Positions 24,339-32,535 of a DNA stretch of 64,000 bases are shown one piece after another. The stretch's first letter is position 1; every line of letters begins with the position of its first letter. Made by a program: the position numbers and the translations under genes. Under the pieces are notes generated by a model that saw nothing but the letters and a program-made list of their open reading frames with translations, was not told where the DNA came from and did no database searches. This stretch comes from Ensifer sp. PDNC004 (GTDB lineage Bacteria > Pseudomonadota > Alphaproteobacteria > Rhizobiales > Rhizobiaceae): positions 1 through 64,000 of the forward strand of contig NZ_CP070353.1 in NCBI RefSeq assembly GCF_016919405.1, given 5' to 3'.

Positions 24339-25169
24339 ATGTCTCAGAAGATCACACTGGTTTTGGGCGGTACCGGCAAGACGGGGCGGCGGGTGGCCGA
24401 GCGCGTTCGGGAGCGGGGCATAGCGGTCCGCATCGGTGCCCGTTCGGCGTCGCCTTCCTTCGATTGGACGGATGAGGTGACCTGGGCGCCGGTCCTTGAA
24501 AACGTCGATCGCATCTATGTCTGCTTCCAGCCGGATCTGGCGGTACCGGGCTCCGTCGAGGTGATCGCCAAGTTCTCGAGCCTTGCCGTCAGCGCCGGCG
24601 TCAAGCGGCTGGTGCTGCTGTCGGGGCGCGGCGAGGACGAGGCGGAAGCGGCCGAGCGCGCGCTGCAGGCCTCCGGCGCCGACTGGACGGTCATCCGGGG
24701 CAGCTGGTTCTTCGAAAACTTCGACGAAGGGTTCCTCGCCGAGGGTGTCTTGAGCGGTTCCGTCTTCCTGCCCGTGGACACGGTGACCGAGCCTTTCATC
24801 AGCTGCGACGACATTGCCGACGTCGCTGTCGAAGCGCTTCTCGACGACCGCCATGTCGGGAAGGTCTATTCGCTGACCGGCCCGCGGCTGATGACCTTTG
24901 CCGACGCCGTGGCCGAAATCGCCGCGGCTGCCAACCGCCCGATCTCCTATCAGGCGATACCGGTTGCCGACTTCGCGGCACACTTGCAGGCCGACGGCGT
25001 GCCTGATGACTATGTCGAACTCATCCGCTATCTCTTCAGCTCGGTGCTCGACGGGCGCAATTCAAACCTGACGTCCGATGTCGAGCATGTGCTTGGGCGG
25101 CGTCCGCGTGACTTTGCAGCCTACGCTCGGGAAACCGCAGCAACTGGTGTTTGGAGTCTTGCCGCATGA
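24339..25169 (+). CDS. NmrA-like NAD(P)-binding protein (SDR fold)
   Basis: 276 residues from ATG 24339 with GGAGGAAACG upstream. The N-terminal Val-Leu-Gly-Gly-Thr-Gly-Lys-Thr-Gly (about 7-15) is the glycine-rich dinucleotide loop of NmrA-type atypical short-chain dehydrogenases. Catalytic Tyr-x-x-x-Lys is not obvious, as usual for the NmrA group (redox sensors and quinone/azo reductases). It is the first gene of an operon with DUF1772, overlapping it by four bases, under the divergent TetR repressor. A role in a quinone or electrophile response is inference. Confidence 0.8.
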   Translation: MSQKITLVLGGTGKTGRRVAERVRERGIAVRIGARSASPSFDWTDEVTWAPVLENVDRIYVCFQPDLAVPGSVEVIAKFSSLAVSAGVKRLVLLSGRGEDEAEAAERALQASGADWTVIRGSWFFENFDEGFLAEGVLSGSVFLPVDTVTEPFISCDDIADVAVEALLDDRHVGKVYSLTGPRLMTFADAVAEIAAAANRPISYQAIPVADFAAHLQADGVPDDYVELIRYLFSSVLDGRNSNLTSDVEHVLGRRPRDFAAYARETAATGVWSLAA

Positions 25170-25645
25170 TCCCCCTGATCCCCGCTCTGGCGTTTGCCGC
25201 CGCGATCGGCTCCGGCCTGATGGCCGGGCTGTTCTTCATCTTCTCGGTCTGCATCATGCAGGCCCTGTCGCGGCTGCCGCCGGAGCAGGGGATCGCTGCG
25301 ATGAATGCGATCAATGTCGTGATCCAGAACCCGATCTTCCTCAGCGCCTTCATGGGCACGGCCCTGCTCGCCCTGGCGCTCATCGTCGTCGCCTTCCTCT
25401 CGGGCGGCGAGGGGAGGTGGTGGCTTGCCGCCGGCGGTGTCGCCTATGTCGTCGGCGTGCTGCTGGTGACCATCGTCTTCAACGTGCCGATGAACGACGC
25501 GCTCGCCGCGGCAGCCCCCGGTCAGGCGGCGACCGATCTCTGGCATGAGCGCTATCTGACCGATTGGGTCTGGTGGAACCACGTGCGCACCTTCGCGTCG
25601 ATCGGCGCGCTGGCGTTCTTCATTCTCGGTTTCGCCCGTGCCTGA
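25166..25645 (+). CDS. DUF1772 (anthrone oxygenase-like) membrane protein
   Basis: 159 residues; the ATG overlaps the upstream stop (ATGA). Four hydrophobic segments (about 5-27, 47-70, 78-98, 137-157). Conserved DUF1772 features are Phe-Phe-Ile-Phe-Ser-Val-x-Ile-Met near the first helix, Phe-Asn-Val-Pro-Met-Asn-Asp near the third and Trp-x-x-Trp-Asn-His-Val-Arg-Thr near the fourth. Fungal relatives are anthrone oxygenases; bacterial substrates are unknown. Expression with NmrA under TetR suggests a reductase/oxygenase pair acting on aromatic or quinone compounds. Confidence 0.85.
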   Translation: MIPLIPALAFAAAIGSGLMAGLFFIFSVCIMQALSRLPPEQGIAAMNAINVVIQNPIFLSAFMGTALLALALIVVAFLSGGEGRWWLAAGGVAYVVGVLLVTIVFNVPMNDALAAAAPGQAATDLWHERYLTDWVWWNHVRTFASIGALAFFILGFARA

Positions 25646-25651
25646 CGAAAA

Positions 25652-25679
25652 GCGCCGGCAAGTGGATCCTTGCCGGCGC
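25652..25679. terminator. Long GC hairpin after the NmrA-DUF1772 operon
   Basis: GCGCCGGCAAG (25652-25662) pairs with CTTGCCGGCGC (25669-25679) around a six-base loop, six bases after the DUF1772 stop. It lacks a T-run but is well placed to end the operon and the convergent SRPBCC transcript. Confidence 0.55.
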
Positions 25680-25714
25680 CTGCACGCGTCTTGACCTCTG
25701 AGCCCATCCCGCCG

Positions 25715-26281
25715 TCAGGGCTTGGGAATACGCGCGTCGTATTGCGCTTCAAGGTCGGCAAACTTGCTCCAGAAGGCGGCCGGCTTTTCGCCTTCCAGCA
25801 ACGCGCGCAAGATGTCGAGATGCACGTGCCAGCCGGCGGAGAAGCTGGTCATGATGGCGCGGTCGGCGATGCGCTTGTGGGTGACGACGAGCAGCACCTT
25901 GTCGCCGCGGGGGCTGAGCTCGAAGCGGACCTCCGAGGGCGTGCCGGTTTCTTCGTTCCAGGTATAGGCCAGCAGCCGCGGCGGCTCCCAGGCGAGCACG
26001 TGACCGTAATTGCGCACCTCGCCGGCGTGCTCGGCATATTTCTGCGGTGGCCGATCGTCTTCCGCTGTCAGTTCCGAGTGGCGGAAGACGTGCTCGACCT
26101 CGGCTCCTTCCTTCGACCCGATCGTTCCGGACGCCATCCAGAGCCGGCGCTTGCTCTCCTCCGTCAGATAGGACCAGACCCGCTCGATCGGGCCGGGAAG
26201 CAGGCGCTCGATGCGCACCGCGTCCGGTGCGACGACACGGCCGTAGTCGGCGCCGGCAAAGGCTGTGGCAGACGAAGTCAT
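25715..26281 (-). CDS. SRPBCC/AHSA1 domain protein
   Basis: 188 residues of the START-like ligand-binding fold: Val-Arg-Ile-Glu-Arg-Leu-Leu-Pro-Gly-Pro-Ile-Glu-Arg-Val-Trp (about 20-34), Arg-Arg-Leu-Trp-Met, and Trp-Glu-Pro-Pro-Arg-Leu-Leu-Ala-Tyr-Thr-Trp (about 98-108) are typical of AHSA1-like proteins. Its start overlaps the stop of the ArsR gene by four bases, and ArsR-AHSA1 pairs are a widespread arrangement. Ligand unknown. Confidence 0.85.
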   Translation of the reverse strand: MTSSATAFAGADYGRVVAPDAVRIERLLPGPIERVWSYLTEESKRRLWMASGTIGSKEGAEVEHVFRHSELTAEDDRPPQKYAEHAGEVRNYGHVLAWEPPRLLAYTWNEETGTPSEVRFELSPRGDKVLLVVTHKRIADRAIMTSFSAGWHVHLDILRALLEGEKPAAFWSKFADLEAQYDARIPKP

Positions 26282-26640
26282 GGCTTATCCTCCGGATCAG
26301 TTTGAATGGTGGCGTCTTCGGCGAGAAGCAGCGCCTCGAGTACGTCGATGCGGGTGCGCCAGAAGGTTTCGTAGTGGCGCATCCACTCCATGCCTGCATG
26401 CATCGGCGCGGCATCGAGCCGGCACACATGCGTGCGACCTTTCACTTCGCGGCGCACCAGACCTGCTCCTTCCAGCACCTTGATGTGTTTCGATGCCGCG
26501 GCCAGCGAGATCGAGAACGGCGCCGCAAGCTCGCCCACCAGTCTTTCGCCCTGCGAAAGGTCCTGGAGCATGGCGCGCCGCGTCGGGTCCGAAAGCGCGT
26601 GAAACACGGCATCGAGATGTGCGTTCGGATATTCAACCAT
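26278..26640 (-). CDS. ArsR family transcriptional regulator
   Basis: 120 residues from ATG 26640; a TTG 36 bases earlier is less likely. Winged helix: Ala-Leu-Ser-Asp-Pro-Thr-Arg-Arg-Ala-Met-Leu (about 15-25), Gly-Glu-Leu-Ala, Ala-Ala-Ser-Lys-His-Ile-Lys-Val-Leu and Val-Lys-Gly-Arg-Thr-His. No metal-binding Cys cluster is present. A 7-bp-arm inverted repeat covers its start codon and a second lies just upstream, so it probably represses itself and the co-transcribed SRPBCC gene. Confidence 0.9.
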   Translation of the reverse strand: MVEYPNAHLDAVFHALSDPTRRAMLQDLSQGERLVGELAAPFSISLAAASKHIKVLEGAGLVRREVKGRTHVCRLDAAPMHAGMEWMRHYETFWRTRIDVLEALLLAEDATIQTDPEDKP

Positions 26641-26688
26641 ATTGTTGAATGTCGTCTGGATTGGCCTAATTGTCAACCGTTCGGTTGA
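26631..26688. promoter_or_regulatory. Two inverted repeats at the ArsR promoter
   Basis: ATTCAAC (26631-26637) / GTTGAAT (26644-26650) flanks the ArsR start codon, and TCAACCG / CGGTTGA (26673-26688, two-base centre) lies upstream of it. They share a TCAAC/GTTGA core, so both are probably ArsR operators. The second also faces the end of the next minus-strand gene. Confidence 0.7.
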
Positions 26689-26690
26689 AT

Positions 26691-27506
26691 TTAAAAATAT
26701 CGCGAAAAAAGACCGGGCCGCGGCGGGTCGTCGTGGACGCGCTGTCCCTTCCAGGCGGCGAGCGCATCGGCAAGGTCGTCGGTCGGCACCATCTGGGCAA
26801 ACTGCTCGCTCTCGACCTGCAATCCCTCGGCGATCGACATGTTGAGGCCGCGGGTGACGGCAGTGATGATCGCGCGGACGGCGAGAGGCGAGTGCGCCAT
26901 GATGCGCTTTGCCAGGTCACGGGCGGACGCGATCAGTTCGTCATGCGGGACGACGCGGTTGACGAGCCCCAACTCCAGCGCGCGATCGGCCGGGAAATCC
27001 TCGCCGGTCAAAAGCAGTTCCAGCGCGCGTTTGCGGCCGGCGAGCCGCGGCAGCCGCTGGGTGCCGCCGAAGGTCGGCGGCATGCCGAGCTTGATCTCCG
27101 GCTTGGCAAAGCGCGCCTGGTCGCTGGCAATCGCCAGAGGCACGGCCTCGGTGATCTCGCAGCCGCCGCCATAGGCAAGCCCGTTGACGGCAGCGATGAC
27201 CGGCTTCGGAAAGGCTTCGAGCCGGGCCGTCAGGCCCTGGCCGCGACGGACGAAATCGCGCACGGCCGGGTTCACGCCCTTGGCCACGCTTTCCGAGAAC
27301 TCATGAATATCGCCACCGGCGGAAAAGGCGCGCTCGCCGGCGCCGGTGATGATCACCGCGCTGACGGCATGGTTCACCTCGATCTGGTCAAGAAGGCTCA
27401 TGAGCCGGTCGATCAGCTCGTAGTTCAGCGCGTTGAGTTTCTCTGGGCGGTTGAGAGTGAGGAGGGCGATGCCCTCGGAAATCTGCAGCAGCACGGTGTT
27501 CGACAT
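26691..27506 (-). CDS. Enoyl-CoA hydratase/isomerase family protein
   Basis: 271 residues of the crotonase fold. Leu-Asn-Arg-Pro-Glu-Lys-Leu-Asn-Ala-Leu (about 18-27), Gly-Ala-Gly-Glu-Arg-Ala-Phe-Ser-Ala-Gly-Gly-Asp (oxyanion hole, about 56-67) and Val-Asn-Gly-Leu-Ala-Tyr-Gly-Gly-Gly-Cys-Glu (about 105-115) are family signatures; the catalytic Glu of true hydratases is present in the last. Leu-Gly-Met-Pro-Pro-Thr-Phe-Gly-Gly-Thr-Gln-Arg-Leu-Pro follows. It acts on acyl-CoA in beta-oxidation or side-chain catabolism. It is divergent from a TetR gene with a palindrome between. Confidence 0.9.
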   Translation of the reverse strand: MSNTVLLQISEGIALLTLNRPEKLNALNYELIDRLMSLLDQIEVNHAVSAVIITGAGERAFSAGGDIHEFSESVAKGVNPAVRDFVRRGQGLTARLEAFPKPVIAAVNGLAYGGGCEITEAVPLAIASDQARFAKPEIKLGMPPTFGGTQRLPRLAGRKRALELLLTGEDFPADRALELGLVNRVVPHDELIASARDLAKRIMAHSPLAVRAIITAVTRGLNMSIAEGLQVESEQFAQMVPTDDLADALAAWKGQRVHDDPPRPGLFSRYF

Positions 27507-27560
27507 GGTTGCTCTCCGGCAGGTGTTGACGGGGAGAGGCTAGGTGAGGGAAGATGCCAT

Positions 27561-27582
27561 GTATATTCACTAGTCGGTATAC
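27561..27582. promoter_or_regulatory. Imperfect palindromic operator for TetR
   Basis: The 22-bp element has GTATA at its left end and TATAC at its right end around a central ACTAGT, with the flanks partly mismatched. It lies eight bases before the TetR start and 55 bases from the enoyl-CoA hydratase start, and fits autoregulation plus control of the divergent gene. Confidence 0.7.
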
Positions 27583-27589
27583 TCGAGAG

Positions 27590-28186
27590 ATGGCGAAAGC
27601 AGAGAAATCGGCCCGGGACTTGATCGTCGCAGCGGCGGAAAAGCTGTTTTATGCCGAGGGCATCCGCGCAGTCAGCGTCGATGCGGTGGCGGAAGCCGCG
27701 GGCGTGACCAAACGCACGCTCTACTATCATTTCGACAGCAAGGACGCGCTGATCGCCGCCTATCTCGAAGGCCGCGACCAGCCCAATCTGAAACTCTTCC
27801 GCAAGTGGTTCGACGCGGGCGACGGGGACATTGCCGACAAGGTCGAGGCGATCTTCGTCAATCTGGCGCGGGCGGCGCGCCATCCGAAGTGGAAGGGTTG
27901 CGGCTTCCTGCGCACCTCGGCCGAGCTAGCCAACATGCCGGGACATCCGGCGATCCGCATCGGTGCGGCCCACAAGAAGAAGTTCGAGGCGTGGATGGCC
28001 GAGACCTTTACCGAAGCCGGCACTGCCGAGCCGGCCATGCTGGCGAAGCAGATCCTGCTGTTGCTCGACGGCAGTTTCGCCGTGGTGCTGCTGCATCGTG
28101 ACGCGAGCTACATGGAGATGGCGGGCAAGGCTGCAGCGACGCTGGTGCGGGTCGCGCTTGCCGGCGCGGACGGGAAGGGATCCTGA
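27590..28186 (+). CDS. TetR family transcriptional regulator
   Basis: 198 residues from ATG 27590. Helix-turn-helix at about 8-55 with Val-Asp-Ala-Val-Ala-Glu-Ala-Ala-Gly-Val-Thr-Lys-Arg-Thr-Leu-Tyr-Tyr-His-Phe, plus a TetR_C domain with Gly-Cys-Gly-Phe-Leu-Arg-Thr near 103-109. It probably controls the divergent enoyl-CoA hydratase via the palindrome at its own start. The inducer is unknown but may be an acyl-CoA or aromatic compound given the target. Confidence 0.9.
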   Translation: MAKAEKSARDLIVAAAEKLFYAEGIRAVSVDAVAEAAGVTKRTLYYHFDSKDALIAAYLEGRDQPNLKLFRKWFDAGDGDIADKVEAIFVNLARAARHPKWKGCGFLRTSAELANMPGHPAIRIGAAHKKKFEAWMAETFTEAGTAEPAMLAKQILLLLDGSFAVVLLHRDASYMEMAGKAAATLVRVALAGADGKGS

Positions 28187-28308
28187 CGCGCTGCAACTTC
28201 CGCTTCAAACGGCTGCCATCGGCGGGCAGTATAGGATGCAGTGCCAGGAGCCAAACAACCATTGAGCGCCGATGTGGCCGCGTTGCGGCTCACCGGAGGA
28301 GGAAATCC

Positions 28309-28659
28309 ATGACCGTCAAGCGTATCGTCTCAAACCTCTACGCCCCGGACCCGCAGGTGGCGCGCGCCTTCTACGGCGACCTTTTGGAACTGGACCTGGT
28401 GATGGACCATGGCTGGATCCTGACCTTTGCCGCCGAGGGCAAGGCCGCGATGCCGCAGGTGAGCATTGCCAGCGAGGGCGGCAACGATACGCCGGTGCCG
28501 GTGCTTTCGATCGAGGTCGACGACGTCGACCGGGCCTATCAGCGCGCCAAGGCCGCCGGCGTCGAGATCGTCTACGACATCACCAACGAGCCCTGGGGCG
28601 TGCGCCGTTTCTACATGCGCGACCCATTCGGCAATATCGTCAACATCCTGGCGCACTAA
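28309..28659 (+). CDS. VOC family (glyoxalase/bleomycin-resistance-like) protein
   Basis: 116 residues, ATG 28309 after GGAGGAAAT. A vicinal oxygen chelate fold is indicated by Tyr-Ala-Pro-Asp-Pro-Gln-Val-Ala-Arg-Ala-Phe-Tyr-Gly-Asp-Leu-Leu (about 11-26) and Arg-Arg-Phe-Tyr-Met-Arg-Asp-Pro-Phe-Gly-Asn-Ile-Val-Asn-Ile (about 98-112). One metal-ligand His at the start of the fold is absent, so binding protein or isomerase is as likely as a glyoxalase. The gene ends directly at a tandem repeat array. Confidence 0.85.
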   Translation: MTVKRIVSNLYAPDPQVARAFYGDLLELDLVMDHGWILTFAAEGKAAMPQVSIASEGGNDTPVPVLSIEVDDVDRAYQRAKAAGVEIVYDITNEPWGVRRFYMRDPFGNIVNILAH

Positions 28660-28660
28660 A

Positions 28661-28939
28661 GCAATTCCAGGAAAAGTGCGCAGCGGTTTTCCGTCCGGAA
28701 TTGCGTCAGCCAAGCGAGCCAATTCCAGGAAAAGTGCGCAGCGGTTTTCCGTCCGGAATTGCGCCAGCCAAGCGAGCCAATTCCAGGAAAAGTGCGCAGC
28801 GGTTTTCCGTCCGGAATTGCGTCAGCCAAGCGAGCCAATTCCAGGAAAAGTGCGCAGCGGTTTTCCGTCCGGAATTGCGCCAGCCAAGCGAGCCAATTCC
28901 AGGAAAGTGCGCAGCGGTTTTCCGTCCGGAATTGCGCCA
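28661..28939. repeat. Five-copy 58-bp tandem array of a rhizobial palindromic element
   Basis: Units begin at 28663, 28721, 28779, 28837 and 28895 (period 58). Each unit is a 44-bp palindromic element with GCAATTCC / GGAATTGC-type ends, followed by a 14-base linker. Linkers begin alternately T, C, T, C, suggesting duplication of a two-unit block. The fifth unit has lost one A in its AAAA run. A diverged single copy of the element occurs at 34223-34266. It lies between the VOC stop and the PLP-enzyme terminator. Confidence 0.9.
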
Positions 28940-28952
28940 TCTGAAATCAGCG

Positions 28953-28983
28953 AAGAGGCCGCCGGCAAGACAGGCGGCCTCTT
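28953..28983. terminator. Terminator-like hairpin downstream of the repeat array
   Basis: AAGAGGCCGCC (28953-28963) pairs with GGCGGCCTCTT (28973-28983), loop GGCAAGACA. It is four bases from the stop of the minus-strand PLP enzyme and probably ends that transcript, whose T-run is short. Confidence 0.65.
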
Positions 28984-28986
28984 GCA

Positions 28987-30270
28987 TCAGGCAAGCGACA
29001 ACGCGTTTGAGAGATCCGCGACGAGGTCGTCGGGATGCTCGATGCCGATCGACAGGCGGATGGTTGATTCCAGCACGCCGATGCGGTGGCGCACCTCGAT
29101 CGGCACGCCGGAATGGGTCATGGCCGCCGGGTGGCTGGCGAGCGATTCCGTGCCGCCGAGGCTGACGGCGAGCTTGAAGATCTGCAGCGCGTTGAGGAAG
29201 CGGAAGGCCGCCTCCTGGCCGCCCGCGATGTCGAAGGAGAAGGTCGAGCCGGCGCCGGTGCACTGCGCCTTGAAGGTGCGGCCGACCGGTGTGTCCTCGC
29301 CGTGGAAGGGCAGGTAGTGGATGCGCTCGACCTTCGGGTGGTCGCGCAGGAATTCGGCGACGATGCGGGCGTTGTCGTCCGCCTTCTGCATGCGCACAGA
29401 CAGCGTTTCCAGCGAACGGCCGAGCATCCAGCAGGAGTGCGGATCGAGTTGGGTGCCGATCGCGCCGCGCAGCGCTTTGACCTGCTTCATCACCGCCTTG
29501 GAACCGAGCGCCGCGCCGGCGATGAGGTCGGAATGGCCGCCGACATATTTGGTCAGCGAATAGAGCGAGATGTCCGCGCCGTGCTCGATCGGCCGCTGGA
29601 AGACCGGACCGAGCAGCGTGTTGTCGCAGGCGACCATAGGGGTGTGGCCCTGCTTCCGGCCGATCGCATCGGCAACGCGGCGGATCATGGCGACGTCGAC
29701 GAGGCTATTGGTCGGGTTCGCCGGCGTCTCGACCAGGATCACCGAGACCCGGCCCTTGGCCATCGCCTCTTCGGCGGCGGCTGATACGGCCGCTTCGTTG
29801 ACGCCATCGGCAAAGCCGACGGCCGCAACGCCGAGATTGAGAAAGGTGCGGGCAAGCAGCGTTTCGGTGCCGCCATAGAGCGGCTGGCTGTGCAGCACCG
29901 CGTCACCGGGCTTGACGAAGGCGAGCAGCGTTGTCGCGATCGCCGACATGCCGGAGGAAAACAGCGCGCAGCTTTCGGTGCGCTCGTAGACGGCGAGACG
30001 GTCCTCGACGATCTCGCTGTTCGGGTGGTTGAAGCGCGAATAGACGAGGCCGGCGCCGACGCCTGCCGGCGGTTCCTTGCGACCGGAGACGAAGTCGAAG
30101 AAGTCGCGGCCTTCTTCGGCGGAGCGGAAGACGAAGGTGGAGGTCAGAAAGACCGGCGGCTTGACCGCGCCCTCCGACAGTTCCGGATCGTAGCCATAGT
30201 TCAGCATCAGCGTTTCGGGATGCAGCTTGTGGTTTCCGATGTGGGTTTTGGAGGGATGCGGTGCGGTCAT
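28987..30270 (-). CDS. PLP enzyme of Cys/Met metabolism, methionine gamma-lyase-like
   Basis: 427 residues from ATG 30270 (GGAG upstream). The Cys/Met metabolism PLP fold shows Tyr-Ser-Arg-Phe-x-x-Pro (about 77-83), Phe-Ser-Ser-Gly-Met-Ser-Ala, Tyr-Gly-Gly-Thr, Val-Glu-Thr-Pro-Ala-Asn-Pro, Asp-Asn-Thr, and Ser-Leu-Thr-Lys-Tyr-x-Gly-Gly-His-Ser-Asp with the PLP lysine at about 241. Candidates are methionine gamma-lyase, cystathionine gamma-synthase or O-acylhomoserine sulfhydrylase. The divergent Lrp gene mirrors the mdeA/mdeR pair of Pseudomonas, favouring methionine degradation. Confidence 0.85.
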   Translation of the reverse strand: MTAPHPSKTHIGNHKLHPETLMLNYGYDPELSEGAVKPPVFLTSTFVFRSAEEGRDFFDFVSGRKEPPAGVGAGLVYSRFNHPNSEIVEDRLAVYERTESCALFSSGMSAIATTLLAFVKPGDAVLHSQPLYGGTETLLARTFLNLGVAAVGFADGVNEAAVSAAAEEAMAKGRVSVILVETPANPTNSLVDVAMIRRVADAIGRKQGHTPMVACDNTLLGPVFQRPIEHGADISLYSLTKYVGGHSDLIAGAALGSKAVMKQVKALRGAIGTQLDPHSCWMLGRSLETLSVRMQKADDNARIVAEFLRDHPKVERIHYLPFHGEDTPVGRTFKAQCTGAGSTFSFDIAGGQEAAFRFLNALQIFKLAVSLGGTESLASHPAAMTHSGVPIEVRHRIGVLESTIRLSIGIEHPDDLVADLSNALSLA

Positions 30271-30396
30271 GGCTTGTCTCCTCAAGCGAAGCGGACTCGA
30301 CTGACAGGCAAATTATATCAGATGCTTGGGCCGATCCTTGCTATTTCCGGCTCGATGTCTTTGAGTTGCGCAAAGATTTGGCTGAGTTGGAAAGAT

Positions 30397-30855
30397 ATGG
30401 CGCAGAAAATTGCCGACGAGACGGATCGCAGGATTTTGAAGGAGCTGGTGGCCGATGCCCGGCTGACCAACAACGAGCTCGCCGAGCGGGTGGGGCTGTC
30501 CGCCTCGCCCTGTCTGCGCCGGCTGCGGCGGCTGGAAGAGACCGGTGTCATCCGCGGCTATACGGCGCTGGTCGACCCCGCGGTCGACGGCTGGACGATG
30601 ACGGCGATTGCGACCGTCACGCTCAGCCGCCAGCACGAGGACGAGATCGTCATGTTCGAAGAGGCGGTGCGCGGCTGGGACGAGGTGCTCGAATGCCATC
30701 TGGTGACCGGCTCGCGCGACTACGTGCTGAAGGTCATGAGTGCCGGCCTCGATCAGTACGAGCGCTTCATCAAGGAGAAGATCGCAAGGCTCAAATGCGT
30801 CGCCTCGATCGAGACGAGCTTCGTGATGAACACCATCAAGGAGCGGCGGGTCTAG
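30397..30855 (+). CDS. Lrp/AsnC family regulator
   Basis: 152 residues from ATG 30397 with a GGAAAG site. N-terminal helix-turn-helix: Asp-Arg-Arg-Ile-Leu-Lys-Glu-Leu-Val-Ala-Asp-Ala-Arg, Leu-Ala-Glu-Arg-Val-Gly-Leu-Ser-Ala-Ser-Pro-Cys-Leu-Arg-Arg-Leu. The C-terminal RAM domain has Val-Leu-Glu-Cys-His-Leu-Val-Thr-Gly-Ser-Arg-Asp-Tyr (about 104-116), the amino-acid sensing region. It is divergent from the PLP-enzyme gene across about 125 bases and is probably its activator. Confidence 0.9.
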   Translation: MAQKIADETDRRILKELVADARLTNNELAERVGLSASPCLRRLRRLEETGVIRGYTALVDPAVDGWTMTAIATVTLSRQHEDEIVMFEEAVRGWDEVLECHLVTGSRDYVLKVMSAGLDQYERFIKEKIARLKCVASIETSFVMNTIKERRV

Positions 30856-30992
30856 CGCCGAACCCTCCATAAATCTCTGAAGCGGTTCGGTAATCGTCGA
30901 TCCGGCTTTGAAACCATCAGGGGTGCCCTAGATTCGAGTTATGAGGGCGTCCCAAACGCTCGGCGGGCGCCTCGATCTCTCGGAGAGAGACG

Positions 30993-32282
30993 ATGGATTT
31001 CGCAACAGCGGTCGATGCCGCCGCTTCGTGGCTGCAGACGGTCTTTTTGAACGAGTGGACCTACTATCAGCTCGCCATCATCGGCGCCGGCTACCTGGTC
31101 TGTGGCGCACTGGCGAAGCGGATAGAGCCGCGGGTCGAAGCCCGGGCCCGCACGATCAAGGGCAATCCGGATCTGCTGCGCGTCATCATCGCTTTCATGC
31201 GGCGGCTGCGGTGGCTGTTTCTGATCGTCTGGCTCTGGATCGCCGACGGGATGATCCTGCGCTTCGGATGGCCGTCCTATCGCTGGCTGGTGGCGACCGC
31301 GCTGACGCTGACGGCGGCGTGGTTCGTCATCTCGGTGCTCACACGCATCATCCGCAACCAGATGCTGGCGCGCGTCACCGCCGTCGTCGGCTGGATCTAT
31401 TTTGCGCTCTATGCGGTCGGGCTCGACCGGGTGATCCTGACGACGCTCGACGGCGTTGCGATCAGCCTTGGCGCGGTTCGCCTGTCGCTGCTGCTTGTCC
31501 TCAAAGCCATCGTGCTTTCGTCCGCGCTGATCTGGCTTGCGGTTTTGATCGGCAATGTCTCGTCGCACTGGATCCAGCGGTCAGCAGACCTGACGCCCTC
31601 CTTCAAGGTGCTGATCAGCAAGCTGGTCAAGATCGCGCTGATCGGCTTTGCCGGCGCAATCGCGCTATCGGCCACCGGCATCGACCTGACGGCGCTGACG
31701 GTTTTTTCCGGGGCGGTCGGCGTTGGTATCGGTTTTGGTCTGCAGAAGGTGGTTTCCAACTTCATCTCCGGCATCATCATCCTACTCGACAAGTCGATCA
31801 AGCCGGGCGACACGATCACGCTCGGCGATACCTTCGGGTCCGTGCGCGACCTGCGCTCCCGTTTCGTCTCCGTCATCACCCGGGACGGCAAGGAGTACCT
31901 CATTCCGAACGAGGACTTCATTTCGCAGCAGGTGGTGAACTGGTCGTTCTCCAGCGATTTCGTGCGCATCGAGATCGATTTCGGCACCTCCTATGACAGC
32001 GACCCGCACGAGGTGGCGCGCATCGCCATCGAGACCGCCGCATCGCTGCCGCGGGTCGCGAGCAGCTACGCCCAGCCGGTCTGCTGGATGACCGGCTTCG
32101 GCGCATCATCGCTCGACTTCAAGCTGAGGTTCTGGATCTCCGATCCGAGCAACGGGCTCACCAACATTCGCGGCCAGGTGCTGATGGCGCTCTGGGATGC
32201 GTTCAAGGCCGCGGGCGTTTCGATCCCGTTCCCGCACCGCGAAATCATCATGAAGACGCCGGTCGAGGTGACCCGCGTGTGA
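30993..32282 (+). CDS. Small-conductance mechanosensitive channel (MscS family)
   Basis: 429 residues, ATG 30993 with GAGAGAG upstream. About five membrane helices lie between residues 25 and 260. The pore-lining helix has Gly-Phe-Ala-Gly-Ala-Ile-Ala-Leu, then Ala-Val-Gly-Val-Gly-Ile-Gly-Phe-Gly-Leu-Gln (about 241-251), and the MscS beta domain with Gly-Asp-Thr-Ile-Thr-Leu-Gly-Asp-Thr-Phe-Gly and Ile-Pro-Asn-Glu-Asp follows. It should protect against hypo-osmotic shock. Monocistronic. Confidence 0.9.
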   Translation: MDFATAVDAAASWLQTVFLNEWTYYQLAIIGAGYLVCGALAKRIEPRVEARARTIKGNPDLLRVIIAFMRRLRWLFLIVWLWIADGMILRFGWPSYRWLVATALTLTAAWFVISVLTRIIRNQMLARVTAVVGWIYFALYAVGLDRVILTTLDGVAISLGAVRLSLLLVLKAIVLSSALIWLAVLIGNVSSHWIQRSADLTPSFKVLISKLVKIALIGFAGAIALSATGIDLTALTVFSGAVGVGIGFGLQKVVSNFISGIIILLDKSIKPGDTITLGDTFGSVRDLRSRFVSVITRDGKEYLIPNEDFISQQVVNWSFSSDFVRIEIDFGTSYDSDPHEVARIAIETAASLPRVASSYAQPVCWMTGFGASSLDFKLRFWISDPSNGLTNIRGQVLMALWDAFKAAGVSIPFPHREIIMKTPVEVTRV

Positions 32283-32535
32283 GGGCGAGCATCGCTCAAA
32301 CGTCAGGAACCACGCGTCTTGCGGTTGCGGCAATTGACTGGGCGCGAGGGGAAGGCGACATTGCAGCCAACGCCTGCTGCATGTTTCGTCAAATCGTCGC
32401 CGATTGGGGGATAAATGTGCAGCAATTCAACGTGATAAATCGACCTTCGGCCGGCTGATAAGCCGCAGGCTCGAGGGTTGGCCCGGGCGGCCTCCGACCG
32501 TTCCGGCGACAGGACTGCATGAGGTGGGACCGGTC

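Noticed and set aside
28661..28939. Possible CRISPR array
   Set aside because: The period is uniform and the linkers between the palindromes are nearly identical, so there are no unique spacers, and no cas genes are present. It is a tandem duplication of a palindromic element.
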